DNA of 64,000 nucleotides, from the NCBI GenBank assembly GCA_026400845.1, contig JAPLOH010000110.1:1-64000 (forward strand). The letters are read 5' to 3'. Under the pieces are notes generated by a model that was given only the letters and a program-made list of their open reading frames with translations, had not been told where the DNA came from and ran no database searches. Numbering within the stretch: position 1 is the first letter of the stretch; every line of letters begins with the position of its first letter. Source of the stretch: Alphaproteobacteria bacterium (GTDB lineage: Bacteria > Pseudomonadota > Alphaproteobacteria > Acetobacterales > Acetobacteraceae). Of this stretch, positions 1 to 9,372 are shown in pieces. The translations under genes and the position numbers were made by a program.

Positions 1-234
1 GCCACCGAGCGCGCCAGCGCCGCTGTGGTGACGGCTATGATCCCCTATTGCATGGCAAAGGCGACGCAGGACGCCGACCCGGCAAAGCTTGCGAAGTTCA
101 AGACCGAGACCTCCTCCTACAGCCGCAGCGACATCGTGCGCTCGGCCGGCTGGGCGACGCTTGGCGCCAGCACCTCGCCCGACTACGCGCTGGCGCAGGC
201 CTGCTCGGAGAAGATGGCGGGCACGGCGAGCTGA
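1..234 (+). CDS. hypothetical protein, 5'-truncated by window edge
   Basis: Open frame from base 1 to stop at 232-234; no family recognised. Confidence 0.5.
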   Translation, partial: ATERASAAVVTAMIPYCMAKATQDADPAKLAKFKTETSSYSRSDIVRSAGWATLGASTSPDYALAQACSEKMAGTAS

Positions 235-266
235 TCGTCGACGCCTGGATCATGTGATATCCTTAT

Positions 267-291
267 CCGCCGCACCGGTTCGGTGCGGCGG
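267..291. terminator. hairpin, possible terminator or attenuator
   Basis: CCGCCGCACCG-GTT-CGGTGCGGCGG, perfect 11-bp stem in the gap between CDSs; no T-tract. Confidence 0.4.
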
Positions 292-311
292 CTCGAAGCA
301 TTGGAGACAGC

Positions 312-641
312 GTGGGTAAACCCGAACTCGGCTCGAAACTGAACTGCGTGAATTGCGCGGTGCGGTTCTATGACCTCCTGCGCGTGCCGGCGGTGTGCCC
401 GAAATGCGACGCGGTGCAGCCGCCGCCGAAGCCGCGCGCGGCCTTCGTCACCCGTGGCGCGCCGCGGCGCTGGATGTCCCCCGCCGCATCGCCTGCCGCC
501 GCCGGACAGGCTGACGACGAGGCGGCCGTGGCGGTGGAGGTGGACGACGACCTCGACGCGGTCGATCCGCCGGAAATCGACGACGATGATGACGACGACG
601 ACACCGACGTGGTGAAGCCGGAGATCGGGGTCGACGGGTAG
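312..641 (+). CDS. TIGR02300/FYDLN_acid family protein
   Basis: GTG start; N-terminal KLNCVNCAVRFYDLLRVPAVCPKCDAVQP zinc-ribbon-like motif and C-terminal poly-Asp tract. Confidence 0.85.
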   Translation: MGKPELGSKLNCVNCAVRFYDLLRVPAVCPKCDAVQPPPKPRAAFVTRGAPRRWMSPAASPAAAGQADDEAAVAVEVDDDLDAVDPPEIDDDDDDDDTDVVKPEIGVDG

Positions 642-895
642 TGGAGCAATTCACCCTGGTGCGGCACGGGCTCTACGCGGTTGCCGCCGATCCGCGCTAC
701 GAGGACCAGCTCGAGGTCAGTGAAGTGACCTCGGAGCAGGCCTACCGCGTGCGCGCCGCCGGGGGCGCGCTGTTCGCCGCGCGTGCGGCGGCGGAGCTGG
801 CGCTGGCCGGCGCCCCACGCGGGCATTTCGCCAATGTGCGGATCAACGGCGCCGAGGCTTTCGTGCCGGCGCCGCCGAAGGGCGGTATGATCTAG
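641..895 (+). CDS. hypothetical protein
   Basis: 84 aa ORF overlapping the previous stop by one base. Confidence 0.4.
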   Translation: MEQFTLVRHGLYAVAADPRYEDQLEVSEVTSEQAYRVRAAGGALFAARAAAELALAGAPRGHFANVRINGAEAFVPAPPKGGMI

Positions 896-970
896 CCAGC
901 CCAAGGGTTTCATCACAGTGTCATCCTGAACAGACTGGCGCAGGAGACGCGGCTCGATCTGCTGCGCCTG

Positions 971-1741
971 TTGTTCGCGCGCGGCGCGTCCGGCCTGGCC
1001 GCCGGCGAAATTGCCGGCCGGCTTGGCGTGCCGTCCTCCACCCTCTCCTTCCACCTCGCCGCGATGGAGCGTGAAGGGCTGCTGACGGCGACGCGGCAGG
1101 GGCGGAGCATCGTCTATGCGGTGCGCGTGATGGGCATGCGCGACCTGCTGGGGTTCCTCACCGAAACCTGCTGCGCTGGCCAGCCCGGCCTGTGCGGCGA
1201 CATCGCCGGCCTGTTGCCGGCGGTCAGCGAGGCACCATCCATGACCCCGTCCTTCAACGTGCTGTTCCTGTGCACCGCCAATTCGGCCCGCTCCATCATG
1301 GCCGAGGCGATCCTCAATACGGTCGGCGCCGGGCGGTTCCACGCCTGGTCGGCCGGTTCCGCGCCCGCCGACCGGCCGCAACCGAAGGTGATCGAACGGC
1401 TCGCCTCGCTCGGGCACGACGTCGCTTCGCTGCGCAGCAAGTCCTGGGAGGAGTTCATGGGGAAGGAGGCGCCGCCGATGGATTTCGTCATAGCCCTGTG
1501 CGACATGCTCGAAGGCCAACAATGCCCGGATTTCGGCGATCGTGCCGTGACCGGCGCCTGGCCGCTGCCGGACCCGATGAAGTTCACCGGCAGCGCGGTC
1601 GAGCAGGCGGCGCTGCTGAACGAGTTGTATGCCGCGCTTGACCGGCGCATCCGCATTTTCGTCAATCTTCCGTTCGCGGCGCTCGACCGCATCGCCGCGC
1701 GCAAGCGGCTCGACGAGATCGGCGCTTGGGTGCGGGCATGA
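971..1741 (+). CDS. ArsR-type HTH regulator fused to low-molecular-weight-phosphatase-type arsenate reductase (true 5' end probably ~920-926)
   Basis: HTH region [27 protein letters not shown] with CCAGQPGLC cysteines, followed by [25 protein letters not shown] loop. Confidence 0.85.
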   Translation: MFARGASGLAAGEIAGRLGVPSSTLSFHLAAMEREGLLTATRQGRSIVYAVRVMGMRDLLGFLTETCCAGQPGLCGDIAGLLPAVSEAPSMTPSFNVLFLCTANSARSIMAEAILNTVGAGRFHAWSAGSAPADRPQPKVIERLASLGHDVASLRSKSWEEFMGKEAPPMDFVIALCDMLEGQQCPDFGDRAVTGAWPLPDPMKFTGSAVEQAALLNELYAALDRRIRIFVNLPFAALDRIAARKRLDEIGAWVRA

Positions 1742-2790
1742 GCATGCGGGTCGGCATCAGCGGCATGGGCCGCATCGGGAGGTTGGCGTTGCGCGCCGCC
1801 CTCGGCGCGGCGGAACGCGGGGAGGAGGACCCGCGGCGCGGCAACCGGCTGGAGGTGGTGCATCTCAACGAGATCAAGGGGGGCGCGGCGGCCTGCGCGC
1901 ACCTGCTGGAATTCGATAGCGTCCAGGGTCGCTGGCGCGGGCCGGCGATCGGCGCCGAGGGGGAGGACGCGGTGCGCATCGGCGCGCGCCGCCTCGGCTT
2001 CTCCGCCCATGCCACCCCCGGCGCGATCCCCTGGGGCGATCTCGGGGTGGATGTGGTGCTGGACTGCACCGGCAAGTTCCTTACCCCCGAGGCGCTGCAA
2101 GGCCATCTCGACCGTGGCGCCAGGCGGGTGATCGTTGCGGCACCGGTGAAGTTCGACAGCGTGCTCAACGTCGTCGTCGGCGTGAACCATCATCTCTATG
2201 ATCCCGCGCGGCACCCCATCGTCACTGCCGCCTCCTGCACCACCAACTGCCTCGCCCCGGTGGTGAAGGTGGTGCACGAGGCGATCGGCATCCGCCACGG
2301 GCAGATCACCACCATCCATAACCCCACCAACACCAACGTGGTGACCGACGCGCCGCACCGCGATCTGCGCCGCGCCCGCAGCGCCATGCTCTCGTTGCAG
2401 CCGACCACGACGGGCAGCGCCACCGCCATCGCGCTGATCTACCCGGAGTTGAAGGGCAAGCTGAATGGCCACGCGGTGCGCGCCCCGGTGCTGAACGCGA
2501 GCCTGACCGACTGCGTGTTCGAGATGCGACGCGAGACCACCGCCGAGGCGGTCAACACCCTGTTCGCCGCCGCCGCGGCGGGGCCACTGGCCGGGATTCT
2601 CGGCTATGAGGCGCGGCCGCTGGTGTCGGCCGACTATGCGCGGGATACACGGAGCAGCATCGTCGACGCGCTCTCCACCATGGTCACCGACGGCACGCTG
2701 CTGAAAATCTATGCCTGGTACGACAACGAGATGGGTTATGCCTGCCGCATGGTCGATCTCGCCTGCCACATGAACGCGGTCGGGATCTGA
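1738..2790 (+). CDS. ArsJ-associated glyceraldehyde-3-phosphate dehydrogenase
   Basis: GAPDH features ([45 protein letters not shown]) and direct adjacency to arsJ. Confidence 0.9.
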   Translation: MSMRVGISGMGRIGRLALRAALGAAERGEEDPRRGNRLEVVHLNEIKGGAAACAHLLEFDSVQGRWRGPAIGAEGEDAVRIGARRLGFSAHATPGAIPWGDLGVDVVLDCTGKFLTPEALQGHLDRGARRVIVAAPVKFDSVLNVVVGVNHHLYDPARHPIVTAASCTTNCLAPVVKVVHEAIGIRHGQITTIHNPTNTNVVTDAPHRDLRRARSAMLSLQPTTTGSATAIALIYPELKGKLNGHAVRAPVLNASLTDCVFEMRRETTAEAVNTLFAAAAAGPLAGILGYEARPLVSADYARDTRSSIVDALSTMVTDGTLLKIYAWYDNEMGYACRMVDLACHMNAVGI

Positions 2791-2791
2791 G

Positions 2792-4024
2792 ATGGTTCCG
2801 GCGGCGCGCCACTACGCCATCGTCACGGCGGCGTATTTCCTGTTCACGCTGACCGATGGCGCGCTGCGCATGCTGGTGCTGCTGCATTTCTACCGGCTCG
2901 GCTATACGCCGTTCACGCTGGCGGCGCTGTTCCTGCTCTATGAGACGGCCGGCATTTTTACCAACGCAATCGGCGGCTGGCTCGCGGTACGCTTCGGCAT
3001 TCCGCGCATGCTCGCCTGCGGGCTGGGCTTGCAGATCGTCGGACTCGCGATGCTCTCGGCGCTCGATCCGGGCTGGACGGCGGCGGCTTCGGTGATCTGG
3101 GTGGTGGCAGCGCAGGGCTTGGCCGGGGTCGCCAAGGACCTCACCAAGACCGCTTCCAAGAGCGCGATCAAGGCGACATCGGAGGGCGGCAACGCGCAGT
3201 TGTTCCGCTGGGTCGCATGGTTCACCGGCTCCAAGAACGCGACCAAGGGGGCGGGGTTCTTCGCCGGCGGTGCGCTATTGCAGTGGGTCGGGTTCGCGCC
3301 GGCGCTGTGGCTGATGGCGGGGATGCTGGGGCTGGTGTTCGTGATGGTGTGGACCGCGCTGCCGCGCGCGCTGGGCAAGGCCAAGGCCTCGAAATCCGTG
3401 CGTGAACTCTTCGCGAAGTCCCCCGCGGTGAATCTCATGGCGGTGGCGCGCATCTTCCTATTCGGCGCGCGCGACGTGTGGTTCGTGGTCGGGCTGCCGG
3501 TGTTTCTCTACGCCAGCGGCTGGAGTTTCCTGGAAGTGGCGGGGTTCCTGGCGCTATGGACGATCGGTTACGGCGCCATCCAGGCCGCCGCCCCCGCGGT
3601 GGTGCGCCGCAGCAGCGACGGGCTGAGCCGGGAGGTGCCGGAGGCGCGGCTGTGGGGCGCGGCGCTGGCGGCGATCCCACTCGGGCTGGCGCTGGTGCTC
3701 GGGGGGCTTGATCCCGTGCGGCCGGACCTCGTGCTGGCCGCCGGGCTGTGCCTGTTCGGCGCGGTGTTCGCGGTGATCTCCTCGCTGCACTCCTATCTCA
3801 TCATGGCCTATGCCGGCTCGGAGAAGGCGGCCGAGGATGTCGGCTTCTACTACGCCGCCAATGCCGCCGGGCGACTGTTCGGCATCGTGCTCTCCGGCCT
3901 GCTGGCCAGTGCCGGCGGGATCGTTGCCTGCCTTTGGGGATCGGCGGCAATGCTGGCAGTGTGCTGGGGAGTGACGCTTCTGCTCCCCGCCAACCCCCAG
4001 GACCGACCGGTGATCGCCCCGTGA
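2792..4024 (+). CDS. arsJ: organoarsenical efflux MFS transporter ArsJ
   Basis: 12-TM MFS protein directly downstream of the GAPDH; KDLTKTASKSAIK segment typical of ArsJ. Confidence 0.85.
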   Translation: MVPAARHYAIVTAAYFLFTLTDGALRMLVLLHFYRLGYTPFTLAALFLLYETAGIFTNAIGGWLAVRFGIPRMLACGLGLQIVGLAMLSALDPGWTAAASVIWVVAAQGLAGVAKDLTKTASKSAIKATSEGGNAQLFRWVAWFTGSKNATKGAGFFAGGALLQWVGFAPALWLMAGMLGLVFVMVWTALPRALGKAKASKSVRELFAKSPAVNLMAVARIFLFGARDVWFVVGLPVFLYASGWSFLEVAGFLALWTIGYGAIQAAAPAVVRRSSDGLSREVPEARLWGAALAAIPLGLALVLGGLDPVRPDLVLAAGLCLFGAVFAVISSLHSYLIMAYAGSEKAAEDVGFYYAANAAGRLFGIVLSGLLASAGGIVACLWGSAAMLAVCWGVTLLLPANPQDRPVIAP

Positions 4025-5034
4025 ATATCTTCGAACGTTATCTGACCCTGTGGGTCGCCCTTTGCATGGCCGGCGGCATCGCGCTCGGCGCCTTCCTGCC
4101 GGCGCCCTTCCAGGCGCTCGGCCGCGCTACGGTGGCGCAGATCAATATCCCGATCGCCTTGCTGGTGTGGCTGATGATCGTGCCCATGCTGATGCGGATC
4201 GACCCCGCGGCGCTGCGCCAGGTCGGCCGCCACTGGCGCGGCATCACCGTGACGCTCGGGATCAACTGGCTGGTGAAGCCGTTCTCGATGGCGTTGCTGG
4301 CCTGGCTGTTCGTCGGCTGGCTGTTCCGCCCGCTGCTGCCCGCCGCGCAGATCGACAGCTACATCGCCGGGCTGATCCTGCTGGCCGCCGCGCCCTGCAC
4401 GGCGATGGTGTTCGTGTGGTCCAACCTCGTCGATGGTGACGCGGAATTCACCCTGTCCCAGGTCGCGCTCAACGACGCCATCATGCTGATCGCCTTCGCC
4501 CCCATCGTCGGGCTGCTGCTCGGCATCTCCGCCATCGCCGTGCCGTGGGATACGCTGGTGCTGTCGGTGGTGCTGTTCATCCTGGTGCCGCTGGTGATCG
4601 CGCAGGTCTGGCGCAGCCGTCTGCTCGCGGCCGGTGCGGATGTGCTCGATCGCATGCGGGCGCGGCTCGGCCCGGTCTCGATCTGTGCGCTGCTGGCCAC
4701 GCTGGTGCTGCTGTTCGCGCTGCAAGGCCAGCAAATCATCGCCCAGCCGATGGTGATCCTGCTGCTGGCGGTGCCGATCCTGATCCAGGTCTATTTCAAT
4801 GCCGGCCTTGCCTTGCTGCTCAACCGAAGCTGCGGTGAGAGCTTCGCCGTTGCCGCCCCCTCGGCGCTGATCGGCGCCAGCAACTTCTTCGAACTCGCGG
4901 TCGCCACCGCCATCGCCCTGTTCGGCTTCGAAAGCGGCGCCGCCCTCGCCACCGTCGTCGGCGTTCTCGTCGAAGTCCCCGTCATGCTCTCCGTGGTCGC
5001 CATCGCGCGGCGTCTGCGGCCGGGGTGGCGGTAG
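4021..5034 (+). CDS. ACR3-family arsenite efflux transporter
   Basis: GTG start; multi-TM with AAAPCTAMVFVWSNLVDGDAEFTLSQVALNDAIML typical of ACR3. Confidence 0.92.
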   Translation: MNIFERYLTLWVALCMAGGIALGAFLPAPFQALGRATVAQINIPIALLVWLMIVPMLMRIDPAALRQVGRHWRGITVTLGINWLVKPFSMALLAWLFVGWLFRPLLPAAQIDSYIAGLILLAAAPCTAMVFVWSNLVDGDAEFTLSQVALNDAIMLIAFAPIVGLLLGISAIAVPWDTLVLSVVLFILVPLVIAQVWRSRLLAAGADVLDRMRARLGPVSICALLATLVLLFALQGQQIIAQPMVILLLAVPILIQVYFNAGLALLLNRSCGESFAVAAPSALIGASNFFELAVATAIALFGFESGAALATVVGVLVEVPVMLSVVAIARRLRPGWR

Positions 5035-5091
5035 GGAACGCGGGGCTGGGGAACCCCCGAGACCTTTGTCATCTGCCAAGCGCGTGCGTGC

Positions 5092-6504
5092 CTACGGCAG
5101 CACCTTGCCGGGGTTCATCAGGCCCGCGGGGTCGATGGCGTGTTTGATCCGGCGCATCAGGTCGAGTTCGGCGCCGCCGCGCCAGTCCGGCATCATGTAG
5201 GGCTTGAGGCGGCCGATGCCGTGTTCGGCGGAGAAGCTGCCGCCGTAGCGGCGCACCACTTCGCAGACGGTGTCCATGATCTCGTGGTCGCGCGCGAGGA
5301 ACGCGGCGGGGTCCATGCCCACGGGCTGTTGCAGATTGAAGTGGATGTTGCCGTCGCCCATGTGGCCGAAGGGCACGGCGCGGATGCCCGGCATCAGCGC
5401 GGCGCAGGCCGCGGTGGCCTCGCGGATGAATTGCGGCACCTTGGAGACCGGCACCGAGACGTCGTTCTTGACGCTGGCGCCCTCGCGCTTCTGGCTCTCG
5501 CTGTGCTCCTCGCGCAGCTTCCAGATGGCGGCGCGCTGGGCGGCGGATTCGGCGATGGCGGCGTCGATCACCACGCCATCCTCCAGCGCGCCTTCCAGCA
5601 CCGTCTCCAAAGTGTCGCGCAGCCCGGCATTGGGGCGGGGGGTGGCCAGCTCGATCAGCGCGTAGTGCGGCGCGCGTTCAGCGAGCGGCAGGGTAACGCC
5701 GGGGATGTGCTTCAGCACGAAATCCATCCCGAGGCCGGACATGTATTCGAAGGCCTGCACCGCCGCCGGGTCGTGGCGGTGGAAGCGGGTGAACAGATCG
5801 AGCGCTGCGGCCTCGCTCGGCACGGCGCAGAACGCAACCTCCACCTCGCGCGGGCGGGGCACCAGCTTCAGCACGGCGGCGGTGATGATGCCGAGCGTGC
5901 CCTCGGCCCCGACGAAAAGCTGGCGCAGGCAGTAGCCGGTGTTGTCCTTCCGGAGGCGGCGCAGCCCGTGCCAGATTTCGCCGTCCGGCAGCACGACTTC
6001 GAGGCCGAGCACGAGGTCTCGCGCATTGCCGTAACGCACGGTGTTGTTGCCGCCGGCGTTGGTGGAGAGGATGCCGCCGATCTGCGCCGTGCCTTCCGAG
6101 CCGATGGAGAGCGGAAACAGGCAGCCGGCCTCATCGGCGGCGGTCTGCGCGGCCTTCAGCGTGGCGCCGGCCTCGATGGTGAGGCTGAGATCGATCGCAT
6201 CGACGTCGCGGATGCGGTTCATCCGGGACAGGCATAGCACGAGTTCACTACCGTCCTCGTCCGGCACCGCGCCGCCGACCATCGAGGTATTGCCGCCCTG
6301 CGGCACCACCTTGCGCCCGGCGGCGGCGCATGCGCGCAGCACCGCCGCGACCTGCTCGGTGCTGTCGGGGCGCAGCACTGCTTCGGTGCGGCCGCGATAG
6401 AGGCGGCGCCAGTCCTCGCTATGGGGGGCGGTGTCGGCGGGATCGGTCAATATGCCGGAGGGGCCGAGAATTTCGGCGAGACGGGCAATCAAGGCATCGG
6501 ACAT
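5092..6504 (-). CDS. FAD-binding oxidase (GlcD/D-lactate or D-2-hydroxyacid dehydrogenase-like)
   Basis: PCMH-type FAD domain (VVPQGGNTSMVGGAVP) and C-terminal GDGNIHFNLQQP...SAEHGIGRLKP. Confidence 0.88.
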   Translation of the reverse strand: MSDALIARLAEILGPSGILTDPADTAPHSEDWRRLYRGRTEAVLRPDSTEQVAAVLRACAAAGRKVVPQGGNTSMVGGAVPDEDGSELVLCLSRMNRIRDVDAIDLSLTIEAGATLKAAQTAADEAGCLFPLSIGSEGTAQIGGILSTNAGGNNTVRYGNARDLVLGLEVVLPDGEIWHGLRRLRKDNTGYCLRQLFVGAEGTLGIITAAVLKLVPRPREVEVAFCAVPSEAAALDLFTRFHRHDPAAVQAFEYMSGLGMDFVLKHIPGVTLPLAERAPHYALIELATPRPNAGLRDTLETVLEGALEDGVVIDAAIAESAAQRAAIWKLREEHSESQKREGASVKNDVSVPVSKVPQFIREATAACAALMPGIRAVPFGHMGDGNIHFNLQQPVGMDPAAFLARDHEIMDTVCEVVRRYGGSFSAEHGIGRLKPYMMPDWRGGAELDLMRRIKHAIDPAGLMNPGKVLP

Positions 6505-6573
6505 GGCGGAACCTCCTGGCGCGCGGTATTTGCCAGAACGCCGCGCGATTTGCACGCGAGGGGAGGAAGACGC

Positions 6574-6992
6574 GATGAGCATCGAGATCGTCAATATTGT
6601 CGACCGGCCGGACCTCATTCCCGCCGATCGAGCAGGTCGAGGCGTTCATGGCCAGCCACACCGCCACGTCGGGCCCGCCACAGTGTTTCGTGCTGCTCGA
6701 TGGCGGGGTGCCGGCGGCGGTGGCGACGCTGGAGCACCATGATCTCGACGCGCGGCCCGATCTCACCCCCTGGCTCGCCAATCTGGTGGTGGACCCTGCC
6801 TTCCGCGGCCGTGGCCACGCGATCCGTCTGGTGCAGCACACCGAGGCCGCCTGCCGCGCCGCCGGGCTGGCGCGCTTCTACCTCAACACCGAATCAGCCG
6901 TCCCCCTCTACGCAAGGCTCGGCTGGACCGAGATCGGCACCGCGCCGCACTATGATCACACCGTGACCATCATGGTCCGCGAACTCGGTTGA
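6574..6992 (+). pseudogene. GNAT-family N-acetyltransferase with apparent frameshift near 6625-6640
   Basis: MSIEIVNIVDRPDLIP in one frame continues as PIEQVEAFMASHTATSGPPQCFVLLDGG...NLVVDPAFRGRGHAIRLVQHTE in the next frame. Confidence 0.65.
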
Positions 6993-7085
6993 GCGCCGCT
7001 TGCCCGCACGGCATTTTCGTGGCTTGTGCGTTCGGGGTAGCAAACACATCTAACCGGCGCATGAGCGCGGAGCGAGGACGTCGAT

Positions 7086-8009
7086 ATGGATGAGATCATC
7101 GGGCAGAAGCCGGCCGCCGAGGCCATGATCGTGGACGGGGACCAAAGCACCTTCATGAAGGATGTGGTGGAGGCCTCGCGCGCCATCCCCGTCCTGGTGG
7201 ATTTCTGGGCGACCTGGTGCGGTCCCTGCAAGACATTGACGCCGACGCTGGAGAAGGTGGTGAAGGCCGCCGGCGGGCGGGTGAAGCTGGTCAAGATCGA
7301 CATCGACAAGAACCGCCAACTGGTTCAGCAACTCGTGCAGATGGGGCTGCCCTTGCAGTCCGTCCCCACGGTCGCCGCCTTCTGGCAGGGCCAGATCGCC
7401 GATTTGTTCCAGGGTGCGAAGCCGGAAAGCGAGGTCAAGCGCTTCGTCGAGGCATTGCTGAAAAACGCCGGCGGCGCCATGCCGGTGGCCGACATGCTGG
7501 CCGAGGCCAAGGCCGCCACCGAGGCGGGCGAGCACGAGGAGGCCGGCGCAATCTACAGCGGCGTGCTCCAGGAGGAGCCGGAGAACCCCGATGCCTGGGG
7601 CGGGTTGATCCGCGCATTGATGGCGCTCGGCCGCGAGGATGAGGCGCAGCACGCGCTGACCCAGGTGCCGGAAAAGATCGCCGAGCATGGCGAAATCGCC
7701 GGCGCCCGCAGCGCGCTGTCGCTGGCCGTCGAGGGCCGCAAGGCGCGCGAGCAGCTCGGTGCGTTCGAAGCCCGCCTCGCCGCCGATGCCGATGACCACC
7801 AGGCGCGCTACGACCTCGCCACCGCGCTCAACGCGATGGACCGCCGCGAGGATGCCGCCGAGGCGCTGCTCTACATCATCAGGAAGGCGCGCGCCTGGAA
7901 CGAGGACGGGGCGCGGCTGCAATTGCTGAAGTTTTTCGAGGCCTGGGGCTTCGACGACGCGGCCACGATGGCGGCGCGGCGCAAGCTGTCGGCCCTCCTG
8001 TTCCGCTGA
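7086..8009 (+). CDS. thioredoxin/co-chaperone YbbN-like protein with TPR region
   Basis: VLVDFWATWCGPCKTLTPTLEKVV plus C-terminal TPR-like helices. Confidence 0.92.
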   Translation: MDEIIGQKPAAEAMIVDGDQSTFMKDVVEASRAIPVLVDFWATWCGPCKTLTPTLEKVVKAAGGRVKLVKIDIDKNRQLVQQLVQMGLPLQSVPTVAAFWQGQIADLFQGAKPESEVKRFVEALLKNAGGAMPVADMLAEAKAATEAGEHEEAGAIYSGVLQEEPENPDAWGGLIRALMALGREDEAQHALTQVPEKIAEHGEIAGARSALSLAVEGRKAREQLGAFEARLAADADDHQARYDLATALNAMDRREDAAEALLYIIRKARAWNEDGARLQLLKFFEAWGFDDAATMAARRKLSALLFR

Positions 8010-8014
8010 GCGCG

Positions 8015-8677
8015 ATGCCCGCATTTGCCGGGCGGGTGGAGCGGCTGCCGGAGGTGTTTCCGGTGTTTCCGCTCGCCGGCGTGCTGCTGCTGCCCGGCGG
8101 CAAGCTGCCGCTCAACATCTTCGAGCCGCGCTATCTGGCGCTCACCGAGGATGCCCTGGCGGCGGGGCGGCTGTTCGGCATGGTGCAGCCCGATGCGTCC
8201 CGCCCTGCCGGGGCGCAGGGGCCGGCGGTCTATCCGGTCGGCTGTCTCGGGCGGATCGTCTCCTTCGCCGAGACCGATGATGGGCGCTATCTGATCACGC
8301 TGACCGGACTAAGCCGCTTCACCATCGCGGCCGAGGCCGCGATGTGCCGCGGCTATCGCCGGTTTCACGCCGATGCCGCCGCCTTCGCCGAGGATGCGGC
8401 GCCAGGCGATCCGGTGTTCGACCGCGCGGCGATGCTCGCCGAGCTGCGTCCCTTTTTCGCCGCCCGGCGGATCGACGCGAACTGGGAGGTGATCTCCCGG
8501 ATGACGGACAGCGAACTGGTGACCACCTTGTCCATGGTCTGCCCGTTTCAGCCGGCGGAAAAACAGGCCCTGCTGGAGGCGCCGAGCCCGACCGATCGCG
8601 CCACGGTGCTGCTTGCACTGCTGCGGATGGACGCCTATGCCCCGCGCAGCGAGACCCCGCCCGGCCGGGCTAGTTGA
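8015..8677 (+). CDS. Lon protease substrate-binding-domain protein
   Basis: [31 protein letters not shown]. Confidence 0.9.
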   Translation: MPAFAGRVERLPEVFPVFPLAGVLLLPGGKLPLNIFEPRYLALTEDALAAGRLFGMVQPDASRPAGAQGPAVYPVGCLGRIVSFAETDDGRYLITLTGLSRFTIAAEAAMCRGYRRFHADAAAFAEDAAPGDPVFDRAAMLAELRPFFAARRIDANWEVISRMTDSELVTTLSMVCPFQPAEKQALLEAPSPTDRATVLLALLRMDAYAPRSETPPGRAS

Positions 8678-8717
8678 CGATCGCCCAGTTGACGATTGCC
8701 CAGTTGACTGCCGCCAG
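8673..8717. repeat. 15-bp tandem repeat, two near-identical units plus one degenerate
   Basis: GTTGACGATCGCCCA / GTTGACGATTGCCCA / GTTGACTGCCGCCAG. Confidence 0.85.
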
Positions 8718-8733
8718 GATGAAAGCGCCCGCC

Positions 8734-8940
8734 ATGACCGAAATCCAGCAGACCCCCACCGCCGCCCCGCTCGATCCGCGACTGCTCGAAATCCTGGTCT
8801 GTCCGCTCACCAAGACCACGCTCGAATACGACCGCGCGGCGGGCGAGCTGATCAGCCGCGCCGCCGGCCTCGCCTACCCGATCCGCGATGGCATCCCCAT
8901 CATGCTGGCCGACGAAGCCCGCGCGCTGGACCCCGCGTGA
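8734..8940 (+). CDS. Trm112 family protein
   Basis: [50 protein letters not shown]. Confidence 0.93.
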   Translation: MTEIQQTPTAAPLDPRLLEILVCPLTKTTLEYDRAAGELISRAAGLAYPIRDGIPIMLADEARALDPA

Positions 8941-9293
8941 TGCCGACCCCCACCGAAATCCGCCTCCGGCGCGAGCAGAAACTGATCGAGGTCAGCTTCG
9001 ACGACGGGGCGGCATTCTCCCTGCCGGCGGAATATCTGCGGGTGGAGAGCCCGAGCGCGGAAGTGCAGGGCCACGGCCCGGGCGAGCGCAAAACCATCGC
9101 CGGGCGCCGCCATGTCGGCATCATGACCGTCGAGCCGGTGGGCAACTACGCGGTCAGGCTGATGTTCGACGATCTCCACGATACCGGCATCTATTCGTGG
9201 GACTACCTGTACGACCTCGGGCGCGACCAGACCCGGCGCTGGCATGCCTATCTCGACGCGCTGAAGGCCAAGGGATTGTCGCGCGATCCGTGA
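8940..9293 (+). CDS. DUF971 / gamma-butyrobetaine hydroxylase-like N-terminal domain protein
   Basis: PTEIRLRREQKLIEVSFDDGAAFSLPAEYLRVESPSAEVQGH...GIYSWDYLYDLG. Confidence 0.9.
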   Translation: MPTPTEIRLRREQKLIEVSFDDGAAFSLPAEYLRVESPSAEVQGHGPGERKTIAGRRHVGIMTVEPVGNYAVRLMFDDLHDTGIYSWDYLYDLGRDQTRRWHAYLDALKAKGLSRDP

Positions 9294-9372
9294 GGCTGCA
9301 CGCGGCAATGGGTTTGGCGTGAAGGCGCGCGGCCTGTAGAGTGTACGGAGTCTCGGAGTTTCGACCCCTTCC

